Origin: Pelagibacterales bacterium SAG-MED34
Lineage (GTDB): Bacteria > Pseudomonadota > Alphaproteobacteria > Pelagibacterales > Pelagibacteraceae
Direction: 5' to 3'
Assembly: GCA_014653665.1 (NCBI GenBank)
Contig: JACWEE010000005.1
Coordinates: forward strand, 1-43,014
DNA: 43,014 bases
A model generated the notes under the pieces. The model made no database searches. It saw only the letters and a list, made by a program, of their open reading frames with translations, and had not been told where the DNA came from. Both the position numbers and the translations under genes were made by a program. Of this stretch, positions 33,683 to 42,297 are shown piece by piece (positions within the stretch are counted from its first letter, which is position 1; every line of letters starts with the position of its first letter).

Positions 33683-34781
33683 AATAATTTAATGAGACTA
33701 TTGCTTCACACGCAATAGCTTCTTCCTTTCCAATCAAGCCTAGTTTTTCAACTGTTTTGCCTTTTAGATTAATTTGATCTTTTTTTACATTGAGCAAATT
33801 AGACAAAGATGTAATAATTTTTTCCCTATATTTTGAGACTTTAGGTCTTTCACTAATTAAATTTATATCAATATTATTTATAGAATATCCGTCTTCATAC
33901 AATTTTTTCAAAATAGGAGACAGCATATTAGGTGATCTTATATTTTTATATCTTTTCTTGTTACTTGGGTAAAGAGTTCCAATATCCATTTTTCTCATAG
34001 CACCAAGTAATCCATCTATTATTGCGTGAAGCACAACATCACCATCAGAGTGACCTTGTAAACCAGAGTGAAATGGAATTTTTAAACCTCCAAGATACAA
34101 TTTTTTATTTTTAATTAATCTGTGAATATCAAATCCAATACCATAAAAACTCTTAATAGTTAATTTTCCCAAATCTGACTTGGTAGTTAATTTAAAATTA
34201 TTTTCTTCACCTTTGATAAATTTAATTTTTTTATTATAATTTAAAAATAATGAAGCTTCATCAGTAATTAAATGCTTATTTAATTTTGATAACTTATAGA
34301 TTGTTTTATAATCAAAACATTGAGGTGTTTGTGTAAATATTAGTTTATCTCTATCTAAATTTTGCAACTTGTTTCTCATTTTGTACTTTACTGAGTTTTT
34401 GGTTTTAATGAATGGTATAACAGCTTTATTATTTTTAAGATTTTCATTAAGTTTTTTAAGTAATTTAATTGAAAAATTAGGCCGTGCAGCATCATGAATA
34501 AAAACATTTTTTATTTTTTTACTTTTTAAAAAATCTAATGCTTTTTGGGATGATTGATATCTTTCCTTGCCACCTTTAATGACTTTTATAGATTTGTCTT
34601 TGAAACTTTTAATAGGAGTATTTGATACAATTAGTATTGATTTAAATAATTTTGATTTAAGCGCTTTATCAACTGAGTGCATAAATAAGGGCTTATTTAT
34701 ATAATTTATAAATTGTTTAGGATTTTTTGATTTAAATCTCTTACCTTTACCTGCCGCTAGTAGTATAAAACAATTACTCAT
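33675..34781 (-). CDS. ispDF: Bifunctional IspD/IspF MEP-pathway enzyme
   Basis: One protein carries two non-consecutive MEP-pathway activities. Residues 1 to ~210 are the IspD cytidylyltransferase (L-L-A-A-G-K-G-K-R, then H-D-A-A-R-P near 96-101 and T-Q-T-P-Q near 150). Residues ~213-368 are IspF, 2C-methyl-D-erythritol 2,4-cyclodiphosphate synthase, with metal ligands D218 and H220 in G-F-D-I-H and the G-H-S-D-G-D-V-V-L-H-A-I block. The fusion is normal for alphaproteobacteria. Length 368 residues. It diverges from ntrY across 37 bases and works in the same pathway as dxr at 9296. Confidence 0.95.
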   Translation of the reverse strand: MSNCFILLAAGKGKRFKSKNPKQFINYINKPLFMHSVDKALKSKLFKSILIVSNTPIKSFKDKSIKVIKGGKERYQSSQKALDFLKSKKIKNVFIHDAARPNFSIKLLKKLNENLKNNKAVIPFIKTKNSVKYKMRNKLQNLDRDKLIFTQTPQCFDYKTIYKLSKLNKHLITDEASLFLNYNKKIKFIKGEENNFKLTTKSDLGKLTIKSFYGIGFDIHRLIKNKKLYLGGLKIPFHSGLQGHSDGDVVLHAIIDGLLGAMRKMDIGTLYPSNKKRYKNIRSPNMLSPILKKLYEDGYSINNIDINLISERPKVSKYREKIITSLSNLLNVKKDQINLKGKTVEKLGLIGKEEAIACEAIVSLNYYA

Positions 34782-34818
34782 GATTATTATAAAATTTTTT
34801 GTAATATATTTTTAAATT

Positions 34819-36606
34819 ATGTTTGCTTTGTTAAAAAGAAATTTGTTTATCATAGTTATCTTTATATTAACTATTTCATTGGCTTTTATTACATTTTTAA
34901 CTTTTATTGACAAAAGTTTTATCAAATTAAATGAAGACAATCTTGAAATTCTTTTGATTTCAAACATTATTTTAGTGATAATATTTTTTGTATTAATCTT
35001 TATTGACATCAAGAATTCAATTAAAAATAACATTAATGTAAGAGGCTCAGTCGCTAATAGAAAATATATTATTTCATTTGCGCTTTTTACTTTAATACCT
35101 TCATTGCTAATTGCTATATTTTCACTGTTCATATTTTCATTTGCATTGGATAAGTATTTTAATAAAAAAATAACTACAGCAGTAAATAATTCTTATGAAA
35201 TTGCGAAAAATTATGTTGATGAGAAAAGAAATAAAATTGAGTCTGAGATTGTTTTAATTGCTTTTGATTTAAATAAGTATTCCGAATTATACAAATCAAA
35301 TCCTGACAGATTCCAATTAATAATAAATACTCAAAGATATTTAAGAGATATAGACCAACTCCATTTAATTAATGGAGAAGGAAATTTAATTTTATCAGCA
35401 GCCGACACTAAATACAAAAAAATTGAGGATAGAGCGATGAAGATGGTCAAAAATGATGATAGACCATTAAAGATAATCAACACTTTTGAAAATAAATCAG
35501 CAGCAGTAATAAGATTATCTAATTTTGATAATATATTTTTATATGTTTTGAAATACTTTGATAAAGATATATCCAATTATTTAATTGAGTCCGAAGAAGC
35601 TGTAAATTTTTATTATACTGTTGAAAATCAAAATCTTGGTATAAGAATATCATTTGCTATAATTTACGTGACGTTAGTTACACTTTTGTTATTTTTATCA
35701 ATTACAATTGCTATCAGATTTTCATCACGTTTTTTTATATCAATTAATAACTTAATTACAGCCTCAGAAAGTATTGGAAAAGGTAATCTTGATACCAAGG
35801 TACCTGATTTAAAAGCTGATATTGAAATGGAGAGGCTAAATAAAAATTTTAATTCAATGATAGATAGGCTAAAAAATCAACAAGAAAAATTACTTACCAA
35901 TGAAAGACATGAAGCATGGGAAAATGTTGCAAGAAAATTAGCTCATGAGATTAAAAATCCTTTAACACCAATTCAACTAACTATTGATAATCTTAAGACA
36001 AAATATTTACCAAATATTGAAAATGAAAGACAAGAAAAATATTTAAATAACCTTAAAACTATACTTAAGCAAATAAAGCAGATTGAAAACTTAGTAAATG
36101 AATTCTCTGATTTTGCTCGTATGCCTAAACCATTATTTAAACTAAATAACTTAAACACCGTAATTGATGATAATATCAACTTGGTCAACAAATTTGATAG
36201 CTCCGTTAAAATTAGATTAGTTAATCACTTGTCAAAAGAAGCAGTCTTAAATTTTGACAATGAACAGTTTAATAGACTGTTTTTTAACCTTATTAAAAAT
36301 TCAGTTGAAAGTATTCAAGAAAAAGCAGAAAAAGACAGCAAAACTGATAAAAATATAGATATAGAAATTAGACAAAGAAGAGATTATATAAACGTCAATA
36401 TTATAGATACTGGTACTGGATTTAAAAATAAAAAAACTAAAGATATAATTAAACCATATTTTACAACTAAAGAAAAAGGAACTGGATTAGGATTATCAAT
36501 TGTTGATAAAATTATTAGCGATCATGAAGGGTCAATAAAATTTTTGAATCATAAATACGGTGCAAAAATTCAAATCATAATTCCATATAAAAATAATGTC
36601 AGCTGA
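34819..36606 (+). CDS. ntrY: Nitrogen-regulation-type sensor histidine kinase NtrY (compact)
   Basis: This is a membrane histidine kinase of 595 residues. About three N-terminal helices (near residues 8-28, 43-63 and 82-108) precede a periplasmic sensor region to about 275. A fourth helix (about 278-300) and a HAMP domain (about 300-350) follow. The kinase core has the phospho-acceptor H376 in K-L-A-H-E-I-K-N-P-L-T-P, the N box N-L-I-K-N-S-V-E-S near 490, G1 D-T-G-T-G-F, and G2 G-T-G-L-G-L-S. Typical NtrY proteins are longer and have a PAS domain between HAMP and the histidine; here HAMP leads almost straight to it. It overlaps ntrX by 11 bases. No ntrB/ntrC pair is nearby. Confidence 0.9.
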   Translation: MFALLKRNLFIIVIFILTISLAFITFLTFIDKSFIKLNEDNLEILLISNIILVIIFFVLIFIDIKNSIKNNINVRGSVANRKYIISFALFTLIPSLLIAIFSLFIFSFALDKYFNKKITTAVNNSYEIAKNYVDEKRNKIESEIVLIAFDLNKYSELYKSNPDRFQLIINTQRYLRDIDQLHLINGEGNLILSAADTKYKKIEDRAMKMVKNDDRPLKIINTFENKSAAVIRLSNFDNIFLYVLKYFDKDISNYLIESEEAVNFYYTVENQNLGIRISFAIIYVTLVTLLLFLSITIAIRFSSRFFISINNLITASESIGKGNLDTKVPDLKADIEMERLNKNFNSMIDRLKNQQEKLLTNERHEAWENVARKLAHEIKNPLTPIQLTIDNLKTKYLPNIENERQEKYLNNLKTILKQIKQIENLVNEFSDFARMPKPLFKLNNLNTVIDDNINLVNKFDSSVKIRLVNHLSKEAVLNFDNEQFNRLFFNLIKNSVESIQEKAEKDSKTDKNIDIEIRQRRDYINVNIIDTGTGFKNKKTKDIIKPYFTTKEKGTGLGLSIVDKIISDHEGSIKFLNHKYGAKIQIIIPYKNNVS

Positions 36607-37951
36607 AATTTTAATTATAGATGATAATGCAGATATAAGATTAATTCTTGATGAGCTAATTAAAGATACTGGTTACAAGACTAGACTCGCTGCTAACTTT
36701 AATCAAGCTTTAACTGAAATTGATAAAAAGCTTCCAGATGTTGCAATCATTGATGTAAAATTGGACAAAGGCGACAATGATGGTATTTTATTGTTGGATC
36801 ATATAAAGAAGAAAAATCCTGATTTACCTGTAATTATGATCTCCGGTCATGCTAATATTGAAATGGCAGTAAATTCATTAAAATCTGGAGCTTTTGAATT
36901 TATTCAAAAACCATTTGATAAAGAAAGACTTTTAAATTTTGTAAATAGAGCTGTAGAAAATTATAATTTAAAAAATGAAAATAAATCTTTAAATACTAAA
37001 CTTTTCCATACATTTGAACTAGTAGGTAAAAGCTCTAATATTTTGTCAATCAAGGAGCAAATAAATAAGTTATCAAAATCTGAAAGCAGGATATTTATTA
37101 GCGGACCTACTGGATCAGGAAAAGAATTAATTTCAAGAAAAATACATAAAAATTCTAAAAGGAAAAATGGTCCGTTTGTCGTTATCAATGGAGCTCTTTT
37201 AGATGCAAAAAAATATGAACTTGAATTATTCGGAGAAGAAAAGAAAGACGGCTCTATATTTTATGGAGCACTTGAAAAGGCATCTGGTGGTATATTATTA
37301 ATTGATGAGGTTACAGAAATACCGCTTGAGATTCAGTCAAAAATTTTGAGAGTTGTCATTGATCAAAAATTTAAAAGGATAAATAGTAATCACGATATTA
37401 AGGTTGATGTAAGAATTATTTGTACTAATAGTAAAGATGTTCAACAAGAAATAAGGTTCGGAAACTTTAGAGAAGATTTATTTCATCGATTAAATGTATT
37501 TAATATTAAAATAGATGCTTTAAGTAAAAGAATTGATGATATCCCAATTTTAATTGATTATTTTATCGAGAATATCTGTGAGGCTAATAATTTCAAAAAA
37601 TTTAAAATTATCGATAATAATTATTTACTCAATTATGATTGGCCTGGAAATGTAAGAGAGCTAAGAAATTTGATAGAAAGAATAGCTATATTGTCACCAG
37701 GTGACGATAATGAAAGATTAATGAATATAATCAAAGAATCTTTGTCTAAATCAATAGAGGATGAATTTTCTGTAACAGAAAGCCTCACAGTTCCTCTAAA
37801 AGAGGCAAGAGAGAGTTTTGAAAAACAATATTTAGTTTCTCAATTAAAAAAATTTAGTGGAAATATTTCTAAAACTGCAAAATTTATAGGTATGGAAAGA
37901 TCGGCTTTACATAGAAAACTTAAATTACTTGGAGTAAAAGATCTAAACTAA
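36596..37951 (+). CDS. ntrX: NtrX-type response regulator
   Basis: The partner of NtrY: a receiver domain (phospho-acceptor D53 in A-I-I-D-V-K), a AAA+ domain (Walker A G-P-T-G-S-G-K-E near residue 178; Walker B G-G-I-L-L-I-D-E), and a C-terminal Fis-type helix-turn-helix (I-S-K-T-A-K-F-I-G-M-E-R-S-A-L-H-R-K-L). Where NtrC-type activators have the sigma-54 contact loop G-A-F-T-G-A, this protein reads L-F-G-E-E-K-K-D-G-S-I-F-Y-G-A-L. Sigma-54 activation is therefore not expected; it more likely acts with the housekeeping sigma factor. Length 451 residues. Its stop overlaps the trkA start. Probable targets are nitrogen and amino-acid uptake genes, perhaps including aapJ just downstream. Confidence 0.93.
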   Translation: MSAEILIIDDNADIRLILDELIKDTGYKTRLAANFNQALTEIDKKLPDVAIIDVKLDKGDNDGILLLDHIKKKNPDLPVIMISGHANIEMAVNSLKSGAFEFIQKPFDKERLLNFVNRAVENYNLKNENKSLNTKLFHTFELVGKSSNILSIKEQINKLSKSESRIFISGPTGSGKELISRKIHKNSKRKNGPFVVINGALLDAKKYELELFGEEKKDGSIFYGALEKASGGILLIDEVTEIPLEIQSKILRVVIDQKFKRINSNHDIKVDVRIICTNSKDVQQEIRFGNFREDLFHRLNVFNIKIDALSKRIDDIPILIDYFIENICEANNFKKFKIIDNNYLLNYDWPGNVRELRNLIERIAILSPGDDNERLMNIIKESLSKSIEDEFSVTESLTVPLKEARESFEKQYLVSQLKKFSGNISKTAKFIGMERSALHRKLKLLGVKDLN

Positions 37952-39324
37952 TGAATATTATTATTTGTGGAGCTGGTCGAGTAGGATCTACTATTGCAAA
38001 AATGTTAATTGAGCAAAATCACTCAATTACAATGATTGATCAATCAAGCGAAGATATCCAAAAAATAAATGAAACTTTGGATGTAAAGGCAATTGTTGGA
38101 AAGGCGACATCTCCAGCAATACTAGAAAAAGCAAATACAAAGGATGCAGACATGATTATTGCTGTAACCAGAAATGATGAAATAAATATGTTAATATGCC
38201 AAATAGCTTTTTCTTTATTTCAAGTGCCGAAAAAAATTGCTCGTATAAGGTTTCAAGAATATCTTGATCCCAAATATTCAGGATTATTTAATAGAGAAAA
38301 TTTACCAATTGATAATATTATTTCTCCAGAAATTGAAATTGCAAAATCAATTCAGCGAAAATTGGAGGCACCTGGAGCTTTAGATAATGTGCCTTTTGCA
38401 GAAAATAAAATTAGATTATTAGAAATTTTAATTGATGAAAAATGTTCAATCCAAGAAGTTAATTTAAATGAACTCACAAAAAAATTTCCAAAATTAAATG
38501 CCTACATTCTTGGTGTTATTAGAAATGAAAAATTTGTTGTAATGAAAAAAACAGATCAACTTCAACTTAATGATAAAGCTTATGTGGTTGTTAACAGTAG
38601 TCAAATGCAAGAAACTTTAACTGTATTTGGGCATAATGAAAAAATTTCAAATAAAATGTTAATTATTGGGGGTGGAAATATAGGTTTCAATCTTGCTAAA
38701 AATATTGAACAATCATTTGACTCTGCAAGGGTTAAGATAATTGAAAAAGATAAATCTAGAGCAGAATATATAGCTAATGAACTCAATGATACTATAGTGA
38801 TTAATGGTAATGGCTTGGATGAAGATGTTTTGAGTGAAGCTAATATTGATGAGGTTGAAACTGTTTTGGCTTTGACTAATGATGATGAAGATAACTTAAT
38901 GGTAAGTGTAATAGTAGAAAAATTTTCTAAAGATAAAAGAACTATGGCTTTGATAAATAAGCCTAATTATTCATTACTACAATCATCGTTAAAAATTGAT
39001 GATTTAATTGACCCAAGAATGAATACGGTTTCAAGTATTTTAAAACATGTTCATAAAGGAACAATCGAAAATGCCTATACAATTTTAAATGGTGAATATG
39101 AAGTTATAGAGGCAGATATTATCGAGACCTCTGAATTAATAAATAAACAATTAAAAGACTCAAATTTACCTGATGAAATAAGAATTGGAGCAATATTAAG
39201 AGATGAAAATGTTATTATTCCAAGCTCCAGTTACGTTTTTCAAAAAGATGATACTGTTGTTCTTTTATCCAAAAGAGATCAATTACCTGTTGTAGAAAAC
39301 ATGTTTAGAATTAGTTCAGTCTAA
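37951..39324 (+). CDS. trkA: Trk potassium uptake regulatory protein TrkA
   Basis: TrkA is the cytoplasmic nucleotide-binding gate of the Trk K+ channel. Two RCK modules are visible, each with a Rossmann motif: I-I-C-G-A-G-R-V-G-S near residue 3-12, and L-I-I-G-G-G-N-I-G-F near residue 232-241. Each is followed by a C-terminal ligand-binding subdomain. At 457 residues it is the full two-module form. It starts at the ntrX stop, and trkH follows seven bases after its end. The ntrYX-trkA link is conserved in alphaproteobacteria. Confidence 0.95.
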   Translation: MNIIICGAGRVGSTIAKMLIEQNHSITMIDQSSEDIQKINETLDVKAIVGKATSPAILEKANTKDADMIIAVTRNDEINMLICQIAFSLFQVPKKIARIRFQEYLDPKYSGLFNRENLPIDNIISPEIEIAKSIQRKLEAPGALDNVPFAENKIRLLEILIDEKCSIQEVNLNELTKKFPKLNAYILGVIRNEKFVVMKKTDQLQLNDKAYVVVNSSQMQETLTVFGHNEKISNKMLIIGGGNIGFNLAKNIEQSFDSARVKIIEKDKSRAEYIANELNDTIVINGNGLDEDVLSEANIDEVETVLALTNDDEDNLMVSVIVEKFSKDKRTMALINKPNYSLLQSSLKIDDLIDPRMNTVSSILKHVHKGTIENAYTILNGEYEVIEADIIETSELINKQLKDSNLPDEIRIGAILRDENVIIPSSSYVFQKDDTVVLLSKRDQLPVVENMFRISSV

Positions 39325-39331
39325 TTTTAAT

Positions 39332-40741
39332 ATGACAAAATTTAGCACCATTTATCTAAGTTCTTTTTTATTTTTGATAAGTATTTTTTCTTTTTTTAAT
39401 ATTATTTATTCTAATTATTTTGATATTTTTTTTAATATTGAAAATTATATTTATACTTTATTGATAAGCCTTTTTTTTGGTATATTTTTACTATTTTTTA
39501 ATAGGACAAATACAAAAAAAATTAGTCTTTATGAAAAAATATTTACTGTATTGCTGGGTTATTTTTTATTTCCGTTGATAATATCAATACCTTATTATTT
39601 TAGCATCCAAAATATATCTATATTAAATTCATATTTTGAAGCGATATCAGGTTTTACCTCTACAGGATTTACGATTTTTGAAAATATAAAACAATTAGAT
39701 GAAAGTCTCATTTTATGGAGATCAACTTCTCAGTGGATTGGCGGTATTTATTTTCTTTTTTCAATTTTACTATTGATTGATATTTTTGACAAAAATCTTA
39801 AGCAATCATTTACCGAATATTTATCTTTTAATTACAATGAAATTTTTAAACAATCACTCAAAATTATAATTATTTATTCATCATTAACCTTAATCATATT
39901 TATTTTATTTAAGACTATTAATTTAAGAACTTTTGATGCATTTAATTTATCACTGTCTATAATATCTTCTGGTGGTTTTTTACCTGTTAATAGAATTGAT
40001 TATTTATTTGAAAGTGATTTGAGTAAAATTGTCTTATCATTTTCTATGATGTTATCATTTTTTAGTTTGTTTTTAGTTTATAATCTTGTCTTTTTTGATA
40101 AAAAAAAACTTAATTATTTGAGCGAAGACTTTAACCTTTTAATTTATTTATTAATTATAATTTCTTTTTCGTTTGTTTTTTTAAACTCAAGTAATAATTT
40201 TCCAACAATTTTAGTTTCAATATCAAGCAGTATTTCAAATATTGGTATCTCATTTAATAATACCCCAAATAATTTAATATTTATTTTTTTTATTATGGTT
40301 GTGATTGGTGGTTCTTTTTTTTCTACTAGTTCGGGCATAAGGTTTATAAAAATCTTAAGTTTGTTAAAATTTTCTTTAAATAATTTATTATCACACACCA
40401 AACCAAATCAAATCTATTCAAACAAAGTAACGTTAATAAATGAAAAGACTGAAAAATCAGATATAAATAAATATTTTTTTTCGATAATTATTTTTATAAT
40501 TTCTTTATCCATTTTAACACTTTTTTTAACACTTTCAGATATCCAATTTGAAAATTCATTTAAACTTTCAATTTTGACAATTATGAATACTGTTAATTCA
40601 AGTATGTTTGACCTTGCGAATTTTGATTTTTATAGTCTTTCTTTCTTAACTAAGATTTATTTAATTATTTTCATGATAATAGGTAGAGTAGAGCTATTAA
40701 CAATACTAATATTATTTAAAAAATATCTTTTCAAAAATTAA
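39332..40741 (+). CDS. trkH: Trk potassium channel membrane subunit TrkH
   Basis: This is a 469-residue membrane protein forming the K+ pore with TrkA bound on the cytoplasmic side. The four P-loop repeats are recognisable: S-G-F-T-S-T-G-F-T near residue 105-113, S-S-G-G-F near 212, S-I-S-N-I-G-I near 305 and a divergent fourth, M-N-T-V-N-S-S near 420. R-S-T-S-Q-W-I-G-G after the first loop is typical of TrkH/KtrB. It is extremely phenylalanine/isoleucine-rich and ends 26 bases before the tRNA gene. TrkH versus TrkG cannot be separated by sequence. Confidence 0.92.
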   Translation: MTKFSTIYLSSFLFLISIFSFFNIIYSNYFDIFFNIENYIYTLLISLFFGIFLLFFNRTNTKKISLYEKIFTVLLGYFLFPLIISIPYYFSIQNISILNSYFEAISGFTSTGFTIFENIKQLDESLILWRSTSQWIGGIYFLFSILLLIDIFDKNLKQSFTEYLSFNYNEIFKQSLKIIIIYSSLTLIIFILFKTINLRTFDAFNLSLSIISSGGFLPVNRIDYLFESDLSKIVLSFSMMLSFFSLFLVYNLVFFDKKKLNYLSEDFNLLIYLLIIISFSFVFLNSSNNFPTILVSISSSISNIGISFNNTPNNLIFIFFIMVVIGGSFFSTSSGIRFIKILSLLKFSLNNLLSHTKPNQIYSNKVTLINEKTEKSDINKYFFSIIIFIISLSILTLFLTLSDIQFENSFKLSILTIMNTVNSSMFDLANFDFYSLSFLTKIYLIIFMIIGRVELLTILILFKKYLFKN

Positions 40742-40767
40742 ATTAGTATTATAAAGTATTTTCTTCT

Positions 40768-40844
40768 GCGCCCTTAGCTCAGCTGGATAGAGCATCGGTT
40801 TTCTAAACCGAGGGTCGGAGGTTCGAATCCTCCAGGGCGCGCCA
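40768..40844 (+). tRNA. tRNA-Arg (anticodon UCU)
   Basis: A complete cloverleaf of 77 bases with CCA encoded. The acceptor stem GCGCCCT (40768-40774) pairs with AGGGCGC (40834-40840), the discriminator is G, and CCA is 40842-40844. The anticodon stem TCGGT/ACCGA (40795-40799 with 40807-40811) encloses the loop with TCT at 40802-40804, reading AGA and AGG. The T-loop GTTCGAATC is standard. AGA is the dominant arginine codon in the genes around it, so this should be a major tRNA. No integrase or duplicated tRNA end is nearby. Confidence 0.97.
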
Positions 40845-40891
40845 TCTTTAATTGATCAATATTGATGAGGTTATTTTACCATTGATGGTTG

Positions 40892-40897
40892 TATAAC
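40892..40897 (+). promoter_or_regulatory. Possible -10 box of the aapJ promoter
   Basis: TATAAC at 40892-40897 is the best -10-like element in the tRNA-aapJ gap; no good -35 box precedes it. Transcription from about 40904 would give a leader of about 70 bases that contains the 13-bp hairpin at 40912-40941. Confidence is low because A/T-rich DNA yields such boxes by chance. Confidence 0.3.
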
Positions 40898-40911
40898 TTT
40901 CTGCTTTACTC

Positions 40912-40941
40912 AATTATTCAAAAATTACTTTTTGAATAATT
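40912..40941 (+). repeat. Perfect 13-bp inverted repeat (hairpin) in the aapJ leader
   Basis: The arms at 40912-40924 and 40929-40941 are exact reverse complements around a four-base TTAC loop. In RNA this forms a stable A-U-rich hairpin ending 33 bases before the aapJ ATG. It abuts a second palindrome, TTGTTAACAA, at 40941-40950. It has no T tract like a terminator, so a 5' mRNA-stabilising element or an operator is more likely. Together with the 67 bases before it, it fills the 130-base gap between the tRNA and aapJ. Confidence 0.7.
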
Positions 40942-40974
40942 TGTTAACAAATAAATAATAAAAAGAGGAAAATA

Positions 40975-42015
40975 ATGTTTAAAATAATAAAACAATTGAC
41001 TTCTGTAGTTGCTATGTTCGCTGTGCTTTTTGCATTTTCAACAGAAACAATGGCCGCTAAGAAATCAAAAACTCTTGAGAACACTAAAAAAAGAGGATTC
41101 GTAAGATGTGGTGTTTCTCAGGGTCTACCTGGATTTTCAAACGCAGATGAGTCTGGAAATTGGACAGGAATAGATGTTGATGTATGTAGAGCTGTTGCAG
41201 CTGCTACATTAGGAGATGCAACAAAAGTTAAGTTCACTCCTTTAAGTGCAAAAGAAAGATTTACTGCACTTACTTCAGGTGAAATTGACATTTTATCAAG
41301 AAACACAACTTGGACACTTTCAAGAGATGCTGACATTGGTTTAACATTTGTTGGTGTAAACTTTTATGATGGACAAGGTTTTATGGTAAGAAAAGGTTCA
41401 GGAATTGCATCTACAGGTGAATTTAAAAATGGAACCTCAGTTTGTACAAACTTAGGAACTACAACAGAGCTTAACATGAGAGACTTCTTTGATTCTAAAG
41501 GAATTTCATATGAGCCAGTAGTTTTTGAAAAAGCTGATGAAGTTGTAGCTGCTTATGATGCAGGTAGATGTGATACTTATACTACAGACAAATCTGGTCT
41601 TGCTGCACAAAGAACTAAATTGTCAGCTCCAGATGATCACGTAGTATTACCTGAAACTATTTCAAAAGAGCCACTTGGACCAGTTGTACGTCAAGGTGAT
41701 TCTGTTTGGGAAGACATAGTAAGATGGTCTTTAAATACTATGATCGAAGCAGAGGAATATGGTGTTAACTCCTCAAATGCTGATATGATGAAAACTTCAA
41801 ACAATCCAGCAATCAAAAGATTAGTTGGTGCTGAAGGTGAGTTAGGTGCAGCTTTTGGTTTAGATAACGAATGGAACTTAAGAATTATCAAACAAGTTGG
41901 TAACTACGGTGAAAGCTATAAAAGAAATATAGCAGACACTGGAATTCTACCTGATAGAGGTCCAAATGAATTATGGACTAAAGGTGGAATATTATACGTA
42001 CCACCAGCAAGATAA
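40975..42015 (+). CDS. aapJ: General L-amino-acid ABC transporter substrate-binding protein (AapJ/YhdW)
   Basis: A periplasmic binding protein of family 3 that captures polar amino acids for the AapQMP permease/ATPase. A signal peptide is cleaved near residue 28 (T-M-A-A then K). The family signature G-I-D-V-D-V-C-R-A-V-A-A-A lies near 60-72, and A-K-E-R-F-T-A-L-T-S-G-E-I-D-I-L near 85-100. The C-terminal half is typical of the AapJ subgroup (346 residues, longer than ordinary binding proteins). A strong ribosome-binding site AGAGGA lies five bases before the ATG. The gene is visibly less A/T-rich than its neighbours, as expected for a highly expressed SAR11 protein. A leader hairpin and a strong terminator flank it, so it can be made in excess over the permease. 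Confidence 0.95.
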   Translation: MFKIIKQLTSVVAMFAVLFAFSTETMAAKKSKTLENTKKRGFVRCGVSQGLPGFSNADESGNWTGIDVDVCRAVAAATLGDATKVKFTPLSAKERFTALTSGEIDILSRNTTWTLSRDADIGLTFVGVNFYDGQGFMVRKGSGIASTGEFKNGTSVCTNLGTTTELNMRDFFDSKGISYEPVVFEKADEVVAAYDAGRCDTYTTDKSGLAAQRTKLSAPDDHVVLPETISKEPLGPVVRQGDSVWEDIVRWSLNTMIEAEEYGVNSSNADMMKTSNNPAIKRLVGAEGELGAAFGLDNEWNLRIIKQVGNYGESYKRNIADTGILPDRGPNELWTKGGILYVPPAR

Positions 42016-42033
42016 TTTTATTTCAAATTAATT

Positions 42034-42066
42034 AAAAAGGGCTAGATATTTCTAGCCCTTTTTTTT
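42034..42066 (+). terminator. Hairpin terminator between aapJ and aapQ
   Basis: The arms at 42034-42046 and 42051-42063 are perfect 13-bp reverse complements, including GGGCTAGA/TCTAGCCC, with a TATT loop and a run of T to 42065. This is a textbook intrinsic terminator and the strongest hairpin in the window. It lies 18 bases after aapJ and 14 before aapQ in the same direction, so it should cut most transcripts after the binding protein and leave lower expression of the membrane subunits. Confidence 0.92.
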
Positions 42067-42079
42067 ATTATAAATTCCG

Positions 42080-42297
42080 ATGAACAACATTATAAAAAAA
42101 TTTATACCTCAGATTTTAGCAATATTATTTGTTGTTCTTATTTTTGGGTTTTTAACCCTGAATGCACAGACCAATATGGATAATAGAGGTATTGATTTTG
42201 GTTTTGATTTTTTATCACAAGAGTCTTCATTTGATGTTCAATTTTCTTTAATTGAATATAGTGGATCAGACTCTTATTCCCGTGCTTTTCTAGTTGG
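42080..42297 (+). CDS. aapQ: Amino-acid ABC permease AapQ, N-terminal part (broken at an inversion junction)
   Basis: About 72 codons of AapQ, the membrane subunit partnering AapJ: a first membrane helix at residues 10-28 (I-L-A-I-L-F-V-V-L-I-F), then the family segment M-D-N-R-G-I-D-F-G-F-D-F-L and Y-S-R-A-F-L-V-G-L. After base 42297 the reading frame leaves the family: the next ten codons to the stop at 42328 read through DNA that is coding on the other strand. The true continuation is found on the minus strand from 42918 downwards. The gene thus appears cut by an inversion or a fold-back chimera at the window end. Confidence 0.85.
42202..42297 (+). repeat. 96-bp perfect inverted repeat, left copy
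   Basis: These 96 bases are identical to the reverse complement of 42919-43014, the last bases of the window. They are unique aapQ coding sequence, not a mobile-element end. The first mismatch is at 42298. The right copy runs off the window, so the repeat may be longer. Confidence 0.95.

Noticed and set aside
40768-40844. tRNA-Arg as an integration site
   Set aside because: No integrase, no repeated tRNA 3' end and no foreign-looking genes follow; the next genes are the core aap operon.
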